Source of the DNA: Protostelium mycophagum
Lineage: Eukaryota; Evosea; Variosea; Protosteliida; Protosteliaceae
Direction: 5' to 3'
Assembly (NCBI GenBank): GCA_002081555.1
Contig: KV921101.1
Coordinates: forward strand, 1 to 47,458
Length of the DNA stretch: 47,458 nt
Shown one piece after another: positions 9,901 through 21,322 of this stretch. The position numbers and the translations under genes are program-made. The notes below the pieces were generated by a model. The model saw only the letters and a program-made list of their open reading frames with translations. It had not been told where the DNA came from and did not search any database. The stretch's first letter is position 1, and each line of letters opens with the position of its first letter.

Positions 9901-12900
9901 ACTCCTTCACCTTCTTAAGCGTCATAGGGTCACCGAATTCCTTCTTTTATGACTCAGGAGCACAAGCCTGCTCGCCATCAATGGCGACACCTAAAATCAC
10001 AATCGAAAAGCGTATTCCAGTGCAATCTGGCAGAGTTATTCAGACATCAGGTGGATATTTCTGCACTTCCGTAAATGTCACGAGCTCCGGTTACATCACT
10101 TGCAACGTCCCGCCTGGAGCTCAGGGGGGTAGTGTCTCTTTGACAGTTAAGAAAATCTCCGCGGTAACGGTCAACGCAATGCAATACCAAAGTAAGATTT
10201 TTGTCTTTTTATTACCTCCGAGCTTTGCGGTTATAAAAATGCATGATCTGAACAGTATAGATCCAAATGTGACACAAGTCTTCCAGTCTTTCGACTGCAC
10301 CCAATTATATTTGACTGGAAGCAATCTGGGATATCCAGGTATATCACTGGGCGAATACTTCGTCAGTTTGTCTTCTGAGACGGTTAATTGTTATGTCATA
10401 TCTTGGTCTGGTGGCATAAATGGAAGCCAGACGCTCAACTTACAGTGCTCTTCTATTGCACCCAACGCAACAATTTATCTTTCTGTGGGAAGCGGGTATT
10501 CCTCGTTCGTGTTCACGAGTGAGTCTTGGTGCATTGTTACATCGATCTGAACGAGATAGCATATTGTTCACCGAGTTTTCCCAGCACTGTAACAACACCA
10601 ACGACAAAAGGGACATTGACAGGAATAACAACAGAAATGCAAACGGAAACGCCGACAACGCCGATCCCGATTGGATTTTACGTTTCGTATAATTCACAGA
10701 GGTTATGCCAACCAATGAACCTGACAATCACTATCACAAAAGGAGTCCTCATTCAACCCGTGAGTTAGTCTCTNNNNNNNNNNNNNNNNNNNNNNNNNNN
10801 NNNNNNNNNNNNNNNNNNNNNNNNNNNNNNNNNNNNNNNNNNNNNNNNNNNNNNNNNNNNNNNNNNNNNNNNNCAGATGAAATGGGGAGCGAATGATACT
10901 GGCCTCAATAATTACTTATCCAGCATGTCAAGCACTAATGTCATCATCCCCGCAAATTTCTCGTCTCCAGGAGCAAGTTATACTGTTACCATTCGGAACG
11001 AAGGATCTTTCTTGTCTCTCCCATTGAGATTCCCCTCTTTAAACATCGCAATCAATGGAGGTGCATCCTATATCAACGCATACAGATGGAATATCACATC
11101 TCTGTCAGCGAATTTGGATAGCTATACGCAACAATCTTGCACAGAGAATTTCTTCATCTTTCAGTGGTATTGGTCTGGGAACGACACACAAAGATTTGTT
11201 GGGAGGGTCTATAATGCTCCCGCATATAGCATGCAGCCTGGCCAAAACTATACCATTACTTTAATATTATCTGGTTTCTCAAGAATATTAGCGACACGAC
11301 AGGTGAGAAGAATCATCGAATATTTTTGACACGAGGGAGGTCGTAGTTGTTGTGGTACCCATGGCACCCGTCGCGATCATCACTGGAAGCAACAGTTTCA
11401 CACAATCAGTTCAAGATAATTTGGTCTTAGATGGTTCATCCAGCACAGATTTAGATTCTGGCAGTCCCTTTTTTAATTGGACATGCCATAACAGCAAAGG
11501 AAGTCCTTGCAAAGACACAGCTGGTCGTGTTCAGTCATTCACAAATAACGTCACGATCACAGTACCCGGAGGAACTTTACCTCCCGACGTGTACACCTTT
11601 ATCTTGACCATTGCGTCGATGAACTCCCTCACATCGACATCATTAGTCACAGTCACACTTGTATTGGGCAACCCTCCAATAATCCGGATACAGCCTCTGA
11701 TTGGTCAATTTAATCCGTCAAACAGACTCATTTTATCTGGCTCTGCTCAAACTTCGGCTGGAGTAATAATTGATACCTCCTATCTCGTATGCCAATGGAC
11801 TATGGATGGTAACAACATCGTTACCGGCAATCTAACCGCCACATCATCCTTCACACTCGTCCTAGCAGGAGGAACTCTCCAATATGGAAGCGCAGTAATA
11901 TTCGTATTGTCCTGCTCAGACAAAGGGACTGCCAGTCCAGCTGGATCCAATTCAATCAATGTCAAGTGAGATATATTGTCGCTTCGCTGAATATTTTGAC
12001 GGATCAAGATGCGCTTCTCCACCTTATGGTGGAGATATCACAATCAGCCCGTCCATTGGCTTCCAACTCACCACAAATTTTTTCATCCAAGCTATGGGCT
12101 GGAATTCCACCCTAGAAGATCTCCCACTCAGCTTTTGCTTCTATTATCTTGCAGGGCCAACCACAACACCAATCTCAATCAACGGGCCTATTACGTCGAA
12201 CAATCGAAGCACAATATTAGCAGGAAATAATTTGACTCTTGTAGTCCAGGTAAGCAATATAAACTTGCATAAGGTGGTGATCCGTGCAGGTTTCAAATAT
12301 TTGGGGTGCTGCAGTCCAATACCAGATCCCTTTCGTGCTGTCCAATCCAGCCCCTGCGAGTACCGCTAATATTGTGTCATCTGCTTTGAACGCAACAAGT
12401 GTGACTGCTAATGTCAATGACACTGCCTCTCTCGTCGCAACGATTGCAAACTTCGTCAATTCAGCGGGCAACAATATTTCTGGCCCAGCGCTCGGTGCAA
12501 TCAAAGACGTGAGTGTTATTTTTATTGGGAAATTGCTGAAAACATCAGGCATTGTTAAATGCTCTTGAAATTTCTGTATCAAAAGATAATGCCACCTCCA
12601 TCGATAATATTCAACTGGCAAATCGTTTAAATTCAATTGCGAGTGTGGTCGGCATCGATGCTAGCAGCCAGCAGAACCAGGGGAGACTGGTGGCTGTCCG
12701 TCTTGTCTTCCGATGCCTATCCTTGGCAATGAGTTCGAACAATACCGAGCCATTACCGGTCGCAACTGGTCAAACTGCGGCTAATGTTTTGGATACCGTC
12801 CTTCGCTCACTTCTTTCCCACAAGTATCAAGGGAAGAGAGGAAACGAGATCACCAGCCAGGATGTGAGATTCTTCTGGTCGTGGATTGTCTTCATTAAAC

Positions 12901-14178
12901 TCCGACAGATTGTGTCTTCAGTAGAAGAATCAGTTGATCTATTGCACGCAATTACGACAACTAACCGCATTTGTGGTGAGGCATCACACAGTTATACGAC
13001 ATCCACATTCAATATGACCTCGGCTACACCCACTCAGGACAGCTTACGAGCGGGAATCAGCCCGGGTAATGGAATGATTGCACAAGTGGGCTTCCAAAAA
13101 GTCGCATCATAATAATTGAGTGCTTACAGATACCATCTGATGTGTTAGACAATGCTGGTGTGGTACCAGGTGAATGCATGAACGTCAAGATGTTACATTG
13201 GCCATTCGATCTGAACAGTATTGGCTCAAACATTAGTTCTAATTTTACAAGTACGAGCATATTTTTGTATTCCTTCACTATCTGACAGAGTATAGCTCAT
13301 GGTGTAGTTTCATTGGACATCACCCCCGGCTCGTTCCGTGATGTTAGAAAAGGCTTTGTCTTCAGCTTTCCCATCACCTTCACCGAGGAATCCGACCCGT
13401 TCATACAATGCCAGTACAGATCTGTGAGGGAGGATGATTGGTCGACAGATTCATCTTGCTATTTAGATAGGATAGGAAATGGGACAGCCAATTGCCGATG
13501 CAGGCACCTGACAGAATTTACCGTATTTTCTGTATCTCCCTCAATCAAATTACCACAAAATAAGGAGTGAGTGGATTAAATGTGATATGAAACTGATTCT
13601 GGCCAGTAATTCGTCAGTATTCGATTTCTTCTCTCATTTTGACACTAATATAACAGGAGCAATCTATGTTACTATAGGTAAGATTTTACCAGTTTTTGAA
13701 GCATTAAAACAGTGGAGGTGTTGTCGTTGCCTCAGTCTTCATCATTGCGCTGGCATCTGCCGGATTGGCCTGGTGGATTAAGAAGGAGAGTGTATCCCCA
13801 TTCATCGAGAAGAACACCATAGAATTAGAAGAAAGCCCAACTGTAGCTCTGGATGACGGAGAGACTTTTAAATTCCGCCAGTACAGTGCTGCTTTCGTTG
13901 ATACACAAATGGATTCAAATGACACCCATCACCCAAGGGTGGACCTAGAGCAAGATCAATTACCAGAGCTTGAAGTCAACACCGATTTCGACCCGCCCGC
14001 CTATGGTGAGTCCCTCATCTCTCCCCCAGTACTGGATTCGCATGTGGAGCTTCGACCGTTATCGAGATCAGAAGAATTGATCCAGACACAACCTTTGCCT
14101 CAGCTGATGATCAATCAAGAATTCTCACCAGAGTTGAAAGATATTGCACCAGATGTACCAAACATAATCTCTAGCTAA
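6930..14178 (+). CDS. Large cell-surface receptor: IPT/TIG, WSC, REJ/PKD-like, GAIN/GPS, one TM
   Basis: A predicted type I membrane receptor of about 2,040 residues plus whatever the N gap hides. Twenty-two exons join in frame: 12 before the gap (1,080 codons; introns mostly phase 1) and 10 after it. Residues 1-19 are a signal peptide (MARAWFLFVLCFFACIEG). IPT/TIG-like domains follow near 7590-7700, 8447-8620, 8870-9090, 9135-9360 and 9405-9520. Two Cys-rich WSC carbohydrate-binding domains lie at about 7760-8060 and 9610-9890 (ECYCGD, PTQLCGGSG; ETCYCDN, SDLCGGSS). After a Thr-rich linker come a REJ/PKD-like region (11340-12250), a GAIN-like stretch and a GPS motif, CRCRHLTEF, at about 13490-13525. 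One TM helix (VASVFIIALASAGLAWW, 13721-13771) precedes a tail of about 130 residues with a PPAY motif. A 21-nt exon (13657-13677) joins GPS to TM. It probably senses glycans or mediates adhesion. Confidence 0.85.
10774..10873. other. Assembly gap of 100 N
   Basis: Exactly 100 N bases, the usual placeholder for a gap of unknown length. It begins 14 nt after a good donor (gtgagt at 10760) and ends just before CAG/ATG at 10877, so it may fall wholly inside an intron. The flanking exons are both in phase 0 and would join cleanly. Missing exons, such as further receptor domains, cannot be excluded. Confidence 0.97.
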
Positions 14179-14201
14179 AGAACTGTCTCTATTGTTGCAA
14201 T

Positions 14202-15508
14202 TTATTCGTCGTAAAAACCATTCAGATGTTGAGGTAATGTCGTGGTTCTCAATTTGTTGAGGGTTGCAGCATATTCTTTTCTTCTTTTGGACGGACTGAG
14301 GCTGTTACTTCTCTTGCCCTCTTTCGCTGACCACCGATCTGCCATGGTTATTCATCATGATGAACCTGACTCAATCACGTTACCATTAATCATCTCCAAA
14401 GGAAGGGACTGAGAGAAGACATCCTCTCTTGCCGCTCTTTCTGTTCTTTGTCTTGCCTTCTGACTGGCGAATCCCTCCTTAAATGTTTTGGTGCTGTGAT
14501 GATGCAATTTATTCCTCTCCCTCGTTTGCTCCTCCAAGATTTGGTCTTTCAAAGTGTTCAAATGATGCAGTCTCTGGAAATGTTCAGCACGGCCATCTCG
14601 CTTTTCCCTCTCCCTCTCGCGGGCCATAAATTCCCCTTTTGTTGCCTTCTTTGTGTCAGCGTGACATATGTGGCATCTGTCAAAACCTGTTTCCGGCTGA
14701 TTGAGGCTGATGTTTCGGACAAAAAGTGTCCTTCTACATCACTCCTATTTTGGCTTTGTGAAGAATGAGGCCTAGATTGCGAATGATCTTGTTTTTGGGT
14801 GCGATGATGGTCAATTATCTCGTATTGTGTCTGCTTTAATCTGTCCTGCATGTTGCCATCAGAGTGATGATATCCTTTTTCGCTTGTTCTATAGAATTCA
14901 TTTTCATGCAAGCTGTTGGGAGGGACCTGTGGCATACTCCTGGTCTCTAAACAAGTAAGATGCCTGGTTACAAGAAGTATCACCTTGAAGTTCTCCTCGA
15001 TAACTTGAATCATCGATTGGTCTGTAGTATGTGTCATCAATTGCTGGAGGAGCATACGGATTGTGTCTTTTCTCGGATCGATCGGCCGATCCTTGTGAGC
15101 GTCGCTCCTCGTCGTCATCTCTCTCGTATCTACTGTGATCATGCTGAATGTATGTGCCGTTGAGATTCTGTGTAGAGTGGATCCTCTGTGAATAAAGATG
15201 TTCCTGATACCTTCAGCTCGTGTCGTCAAATTTGGTGGAGAAGCTTCAGAATCTTTAGGCTGTTGACGAACCTGCTGTTGTTTCTGATCAATAAGCCATT
15301 GCGGAGGATAGGGAGGTTGGTCCGTATTTATGTTGATCTCCAATGGCTCATCCCTCGCACCAGTGTAGTGAGAAGCATACTCTGTCTGCCAAGTGGTTGG
15401 GTATTTCCCATTGATGATACTGTGCCTGCTTCCACTTCCATAAAAGTTGACCAAACTCCTCTCTCTCGCGATCGAGGCTGGAGAGATCGGTGGTCGGTAG
15501 CTCCTCAT
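14202..15508 (-). CDS. Unknown protein with CxxC motif and coiled-coil C-terminus
   Basis: Not recognised. Five exons (15272-15508, 14984-15203, 14738-14946, 14384-14696, 14202-14338) give 371 residues. The first 200 or so are low-complexity and hydrophilic (SRYERDDDEERRSQGSADRS, RPHSSQSQNRSD), typical of disordered segments. Near residue 235 the motif GFDRCHICHADTKKA contains CxxC plus histidines and could bind a metal. A strongly charged helical stretch follows (AREREREKRDG, RLHHLNTLKDQILEEQTRER), then a short tail ending LNGFYDE. A reading frame left unspliced at 14697-14737 runs on for a long distance, but the spliced version is much more protein-like. The gene converges on the receptor with 23 bp between the two stop codons. 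A cytoskeletal or centrosomal role is possible but unsupported. Confidence 0.7.
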
Positions 15509-15623
15509 GAGAATTCAAAAAGCCGTTAAAATTTCTCGGTGCCTTCTACAATTATTCTAAATATAATATTTATTTGAAAATTAATCATAATCTTAGGTTA
15601 CAAATGATTTTATGCTTCATGTC

Positions 15624-16800
15624 TTAGTCGCTGTCCTCAGCCTTGGCCTTCTTCTTCTTCTTTGGAGAAGAGGCCTCATCTGTTTTTCTCTTGGAGGTCT
15701 TTGCAGACTTTCCCTTGGCTCCCTTCTTGGCAGGCACAGATTCCTTCAAAATTTAGAAGTGAACAAAATCTATGTCAAAAGCTCACCTCTTCGTCCTCCT
15801 CTTCAGATTCATCCTTCTTTGCAGAGGCCTTTTTGCCTTTTGCAGCGGGCTTCTTGGGGGGCTCCTCCTCAGATTCGTCTTCTTCCTCCTCCTTGTCCTT
15901 CTTGGATGCCGATTTTGACTTTGCAGCTGAGGTCTTTCCTTTACCCTTTCCTTTCTTGGTAGAAGTGTCCTGTGTACAATAAATATTATATTTTTCGTTT
16001 ACATGTGACACAAACCTCTTCCTCCTCGTCATCTTCCTCCTCATCCTTCTTGGTTGTCTTTGATCTTGTCAATCTGGTTGATGCAGAGGTCTTCTTTCCC
16101 TTTGATTTGGTTGAGGACTCCTCTTCCTCGTCATCATCATCCTTCTTAGCTGATTTCTTGGATGTCTTTCCTTTCTTTGCAGAAGGAGTTTCCTCCAGAA
16201 ATTAAATTCGCACAGTTTTTCTCAATATTTACCTCTTCCTCCTCCTCCTCATTTTCATCTTCGCTCTCTTTGGCCTTCTTTGACTTAGCAGTTGTCTTGG
16301 CCGTTGTCTCAGACTTCTTTGGCCTGCCTCTTCCTCTCTTGGGGGCCTGTACAGGGATTAGATCATCTCGAGTGGAGCGGCTCACCTCGGCTCCATCTTC
16401 ATCCTTCTTTGCAGAGGTCTTGGCAGAAGTCTTTTTTGCGGCTGTCTCGGACTTCTTTGGTCTCCCTCTACCTCTCTTCACTGGTGCTTCATCCTTCTTG
16501 GGCTGCATGACGTCACACCGTGATCATCAGAGAAAACATTCAAGAGTTTTTGTATGAGCTGACAAACCTCCTCGTCTGCCTCTTCATCTTCCTTATCGTC
16601 AGTTTCCTTGGACTCCTCAGCAGCTTCATCTTCACTTTCATCCTTCGTGGTCTTGGACTTCTTAGAGGGTGCCTCCTCAGTTTCGTCTTTAGTGGTCTCA
16701 GTCTCTTCGACATCGCTCTAAATGTGCTGTTAGGTCTGTGTGCAAAGCACGCAGACACTCAAGATATTACCTCGGCGGCCTGCTTATCGTTTTTTGGCAT
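15624..16800 (-). CDS. AT-hook, Lys/Glu-rich nuclear protein
   Basis: A highly charged protein of 296 residues made of alternating Lys/Ala/Ser-rich and Glu/Asp-rich blocks, probably a chromatin-binding architectural factor in the nucleus. Seven exons (16771-16800, 16568-16717, 16386-16502, 16233-16346, 16016-16192, 15787-15969, 15624-15743) all end in phase 0. Nearly every one starts with a short Pro/Ser-Lys-rich head and ends in a run of acidic residues. Exons 3 and 4 each carry a classic AT-hook, KRGRGRPKKSE, which binds the minor groove of AT-rich DNA. The last exon has a PKKKKKAK patch that would serve as a nuclear localisation signal. Open frames on the opposite strand across 15.6-16.6 kb are composition shadows. 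It could instead be an HMGA- or DEK-like protein, but no SAP or DEK domain is seen. Confidence 0.85.
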
Positions 16801-17026
16801 GATGTCGGTTTTGGGCTGTTCTCTTGTTTGTGATGAGGAAATGGCAGTTACACTCGTCTACATTGTTTACACTACAGTTCGGTTCAGTTTTTTGTGTCGG
16901 GATGACGAAACAGTCACGTGACCGCCTTTGAAAGAAATTTCAAATTTCGACCTTGCCTTCAAAACTTCTCGAACAAAGAAGATCCCCACGAGGGCTATTT
17001 TTATTTCACAAGTATAGATGACGTCG

Positions 17027-19395
17027 TTATCCGAAAGAGTCTTTTCCTGAGTCCCCAAAGGCGTCAAAGGGCTGCCCCACGTTCTGTGCGGGGAAGCTTC
17101 CAAAGTTAAAACTGTCCCCAAAGGCTGAAGAAGAGCCGAATGCGGAGGAAGAGCCAAAGGCTGAAGAGGATCCGAAGGGAGTAGAGTTGCCAAAAGGGTC
17201 AGATGCCGAGGCGAAGGGGTCATGAGCAGGGGCTCCGAAAGAGTTGGCGCCAAAACTGTCTTTCACACCGAGGGAAGCGTTGTCTTCCCCTTTCAGTTCG
17301 GAAGAGAAGGAGAAGGGATCTTCATCCGCCTTCTGCGAGCCAAAGGAAGACTCAGAGAAGTTTTTGGCGGGAGAAAAGGGTTCTCCGAAGGAATTTGCAC
17401 CAGTGTCTCCGATGGAGGAAGAAGAGAGGTGCCCAGTGGAGAAGGGATCGTTCTCGGGAGTGCTGAAGACGTGTTCAGCGCTGGTCAGAGTGGGGGCTCT
17501 GTTTTTAGGAGGCAAACTGGGTGCAGGGAATTCCGAAGCTGCGTTGAAATCAAAAGGAGCACCGAAAGAGGAAGAGGAGGCAAATGGGCTGCTGGCAGGG
17601 GAGTTGTGTTCTGAGGTCTTGAGCTGTGACATTGTCTGCGTGAGTTCTGTCGTCTTTGTGGCGAGCTCTTGCTGCTGTGTCTTGAAGGACTCAGATTGAG
17701 CTCGGTATTCGTTCTTTCTCGTGCGAAGAGCTTCGATTTGGCGGTTGAGGTTCTGCACTTCTTCAGTGGCTCTGGCAATCTGGTTCTTTTGTTCCGTAAT
17801 ATCGTGAAGCAATCTCTCTATCGCTTGTTCTTCCTCTTGTATTTCTTCTTGTTTTTGCCTGCTCAAGTCAATTTTTTTACGACTCTTGCACCGAATTGCG
17901 CAATAAAGATATTTTTTGTGAAATTCTCGAGGGCTTTTTGAAAGATTGTTGAATTGTTTCACCTCACGGACACTTCCAATCCAGCTCTTTGAGCGCGCAG
18001 AGAGTCTGCCTGTGCCTTCGTCTGCTTGAGTTGTTCTTTCACAGCAGAATTCTTTGCTGTCTCCTCCAGCAATTTTTCTTGGAATTCTTGAACTTGTATG
18101 CTGACTATCTCCATCTCTGCCCTCTGTTGCCGCATTGCGGTCTCATTGTCAGAGATCTCCTTTGCTTCCTTCTGAAGTTGGGCTTGGAGGTCAGCTTTCC
18201 TCTGGGATTGTTCTTGTGCAGCTCTTATGGCTTGCTCTTGTGCGGCAGCAGTAGCGAGGGCGTCTGCTCTCTTTTTTTCTTCATTCTGATAGAGATTAGA
18301 TTGAGATGAACTGATCCATTGTTTTACCTGTCGAACAAGGTGGGAGTCAAAAGAGGCAATTCTACTGTCTGTCGAAGCAGTTTTGTTTAGCTATGTCATT
18401 CAATATTTTACTTCTCCAGATTAAAACGACATCACCTGATCAAAGTTGGCAAAAGAGGATGAAAAGCCAGAGTTCTTAATATCTGCAGCAGGGTTGGCGA
18501 AAGACTGAGCGTTGGGAGGAATCTTCAGGCCTTCAGGTAATTTTTCGGGGACTTCCAGTCCTTTCTTCTTGGCATTGATTAAATGCATGGCCACAGCGAA
18601 TTCGTGCTCGCTGAGTTGTGCGTCTTTGTCTGCATCGGCCAAGGTCCTTCTCAAATGAGATAACGCCAAATCAATGCGATGACCCACCAGATCCTTGCGA
18701 GTACAGAGGTCTCCAAGCCAGATCTTAAAAACAATTGTTTCGCTGTCTGATTGTCCATGTAAGCGTGATCTCCTCTCATTGTTGGATTTGCTTTCTTGAA
18801 GATCTCCTGGTATCTGGCGTATTCCTCGACCTGAAAGAGCGACTGTGTTGATTGGGAGGAGACATCTTTTATAACTGGCACAGGGCTGGTAACTGACACA
18901 GGACTGGTGACAGACAGAGGGCTGACACCAAAAGAGGGTCCAGCTTGTCCGAAGGAAGACAAAGATACTACAGGAGGAGGAGCAGGATTTGAAGCAGCTA
19001 ATGGTGGTATTTGAGTGCTTGCGAGAGGAGCTGGTAGGAGAGTGGGTGGTAATGTATCTGGTATCTGGAGACCTCCACGCTTCTTGACAATGAGGAACAT
19101 GGCGATGGTGAATTCATCTTGGTTGAGTTTGAGATCTTTGTCTACGTCAGATAAATTCCTAAGATGGATCAGTGGAGTGGAGCGTAATTTGGACTGACCA
19201 TATCTTAGCAAGATCTGCGTTAGGAAGGCCAGATTTGGAGAATAAGTCCCTCGCTTGTTCGCCTAAAATCATTAGATGGAACGAATAACAAATCATAGTA
19301 CCCGTCACGAAACCATCTTTGTCCAAATCAGTCTGACCGAATACTTTATGAAAATGATCCTTCTCTGCTTGAGTTATTATCCAAGGGTTGGCCAT
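17027..19395 (-). CDS. Eps15-like endocytic scaffold with two EH domains
   Basis: A clathrin-coat scaffold of the Eps15/Ede1/Pan1 group, acting at the plasma membrane. EH domain 1 is coded at about 19400-19060 (TQAEKDHFHKVFGQTDLDKDGF, then AKIWNLSDVDKDLKLNQDEFTIAM). EH domain 2 lies at about 18840-18570 (ARIWTLADADKDAQLSEHEFAVAMHL). EH domains bind NPF motifs, and the Asp-rich loops are EF-hand calcium sites. A long coiled coil spans 18300-17640. The C-terminal third is Ser/Gly/Phe-rich with DPF motifs (NDPFSTG, EDPFSFS, HDPFASASDPFG) that recruit the AP-2 appendage, and it ends DAFGDSGKDSFG. Introns fall at the usual EH codon (IW/xL) in both domains, showing they arose by duplication. The start ATG is the first in the open frame before TQAEKD; an upstream exon is possible. 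No UIM or UBA domain is visible. Confidence 0.93.
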
Positions 19396-19585
19396 AGCTA
19401 GCGTTGGCGTGGCGGATGGTGTTGATCGTCGTTTTTCCTCCGAGTTCCTCAAGAGATCTACAACTGAAACCTGAGCTCCTGCCAAATTAACGTGTAAAAC
19501 ACGTTAAAAGTGCAACAATACACGATAAGAATTTCGGGGAGGTTTGCCCTGATCTTCATTTCCAAGCAATCACAACAACAGCCAC
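19396..19585. promoter_or_regulatory. Divergent intergenic region
   Basis: This 190-bp interval separates the start codons of the Eps15-like (minus) and F-box (plus) genes and should hold both promoters. It contains the short palindrome-like stretch AACGTGTAAAACACGTT at about 19488-19504. No further motif is seen. Confidence 0.4.
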
Positions 19586-21201
19586 ATGACGGAAGTCTTT
19601 ACAAACTCGGGTCCAGCCTCGGCTTCAATTGACGATATGGACTTCGATCTCTCAGAGAGGGAAATGGAGGAGAACGATGATAGTGATCTCAATTTTGAGG
19701 AGGAGAGAGAGCTAGATACATTCTTAGCAGAACCAATACCAAAGAGAGAACTGCAAGCTGGTTCTTTAACAGAGGATTTAGAAGAGGCAAATTCGAGGAA
19801 ACGGACATCTTCCTTTCTCGACAAAGAGCTGGAAGATTCAAGCACACCAACAAAAAAAATCAAAGAAACACAAGTTAATGAACCCATTTCACAGGTGGCT
19901 GATGGTGCTCGAATATGTGTCAAATATTAACTCTTCTCAGGTGGAAACGGACGAGCCAATGGAAAGAGAGGTAGATGAGGTTCTGGCAGAGGTAAGTACA
20001 GGTGAGCATAATGGATCTGGCCAGCCATCAAAGGAAACCGAGGAGGAGTTGGATCTTGATCTCGAGGATACTGGGGGCGAAGACGAACAAATAGATACGG
20101 TAACGACAGTAGACGATGCTTTATTAACTGAGAGTGTCGAAATTCCTGGGTTGGAGATCAGAGAGGTATTTCTTCCTGTACCATCTTCATAACAACTTAT
20201 TCTTTTCTAGTCGACCTCATGTCACTGGATCGAGAGTGGCGAGTGGATGCAGAGAATATTTTCTGTGGGAATATTGGACTTTCACGATCTCGGTCGTATG
20301 CTTACAGTTTCAAAGCGTTGGCAAGAATTGTGTTCACACCCAAACATCCTTCGTTCACTAGCACTCAACCAGTGGCAATATGGTTCTCATCTCGCGGTAC
20401 CTGATATCTTTAAAGATTTAATTCTGACTCATTCAGGTTCAGAGTCTGGGCACCGACGAAATATTATGGAAGAGTTACATTCCAGTGCGCGATCTTCTTC
20501 GTTGTAGACGCAAATATTGCTTAGGCCGTATCGACACAGTGTATTCTATTCTTGGAAATCTCATCTCGAACCGATCAGACTCCTCGAAAGGAGACACTTA
20601 TTATTATGACGAGGCCTCAAAACTTTTGCATTCAGAAACCATGACAAAGGACATTCTTTCGGAGAAATCTCACAGTCATTTTGTATCGTCCGTGACCCAT
20701 TCTTCGTGTTTAGAGCATATCTCAGACGACTTGTATTATCTGGCCAATAACACCTTTATGGAAGTCAAAAAGGAGAAGAACAGTATGATATTATTCACCA
20801 CACGTAAGCGCATTTGAAAATATCCATGTTTTTTTGATTAATATTCAGTCGTGACGAAAGAGGGGAATCTTGTAGTTATTCGTGATAATGTGGACCGATC
20901 TCCTCCCCTTTCCAGCGGCGTGACCGTTGTAGACGAGCAGGATTATGCACTTCACTGTAGCTTCGGGAGCATTGAAGGGGATCTTATCAAAAGGGAGGGA
21001 GAAAGTCTTGTCGTACAGGAGAATATCTTGTCTGACATCATCAAACATATTGGGCTACGAGCGGTGACGACGGGACAAATGATGTCTTATCTTTGGCACC
21101 AATGCATCCGTTCGACGGAACATGTATCATTCGAGAAGCTCGAGGAAGAACTGGGATTCGAACGGGTATTAGAACAGCAGATCAAGGGAGACAGTCAATA
21201 A
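19586..21201 (+). CDS. F-box protein with acidic N-terminus
   Basis: A likely substrate adaptor of an SCF (Skp1-cullin-F-box) ubiquitin ligase. Five exons (19586-19894, 19941-20165, 20211-20396, 20437-20803, 20849-21201) give 479 residues. Residues 1-175 are very acidic and disordered (DLSEREMEENDDSDLNFEEE, ELDLDLEDTGGEDEQ). The F-box begins near residue 180 with RIFSVGILDFHDLGRMLTVSKRWQEL, matching the L-D...L...V-S-K-R-W pattern. After it come EILWKSYIPVRDLLRCRR and about 230 residues of mixed sequence with no repeat I can name. The 40-nt intron at 20397-20436 stays open for 12 codons, so an unspliced reading drifts into a false frame. It might bind acidic or phosphorylated partners, but nothing in the sequence names a substrate. 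Confidence 0.8.
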
Positions 21202-21322
21202 GGAAGGAGAAATAAGACTATCAGACCAAATGTGGATAAAGAGAGACGAAATTCATCATCGTTTTTAAATTAAGTTTCAATTTACAACCTGCCGATGTGC
21301 CCATCTCATCTCATTCTTGAAA

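Noticed and set aside
10192-10246. Donor-like site gtaaga in the receptor at 10192
   Set aside because: No nearby acceptor restores the frame, while reading straight through stays open for more than 100 codons and leads into the next domain, so I kept it as exon.
12217-12636. 139-codon minus-strand frame inside the receptor gene
   Set aside because: It overlaps spliced receptor exons that join in frame on the plus strand and has no recognisable motif.
15612-17699. Long plus-strand frames rich in Ser, Phe and Leu
   Set aside because: They are reverse-complement shadows of the Lys/Glu-rich AT-hook gene and of the Ser/Gly/Phe-rich Eps15-like tail.
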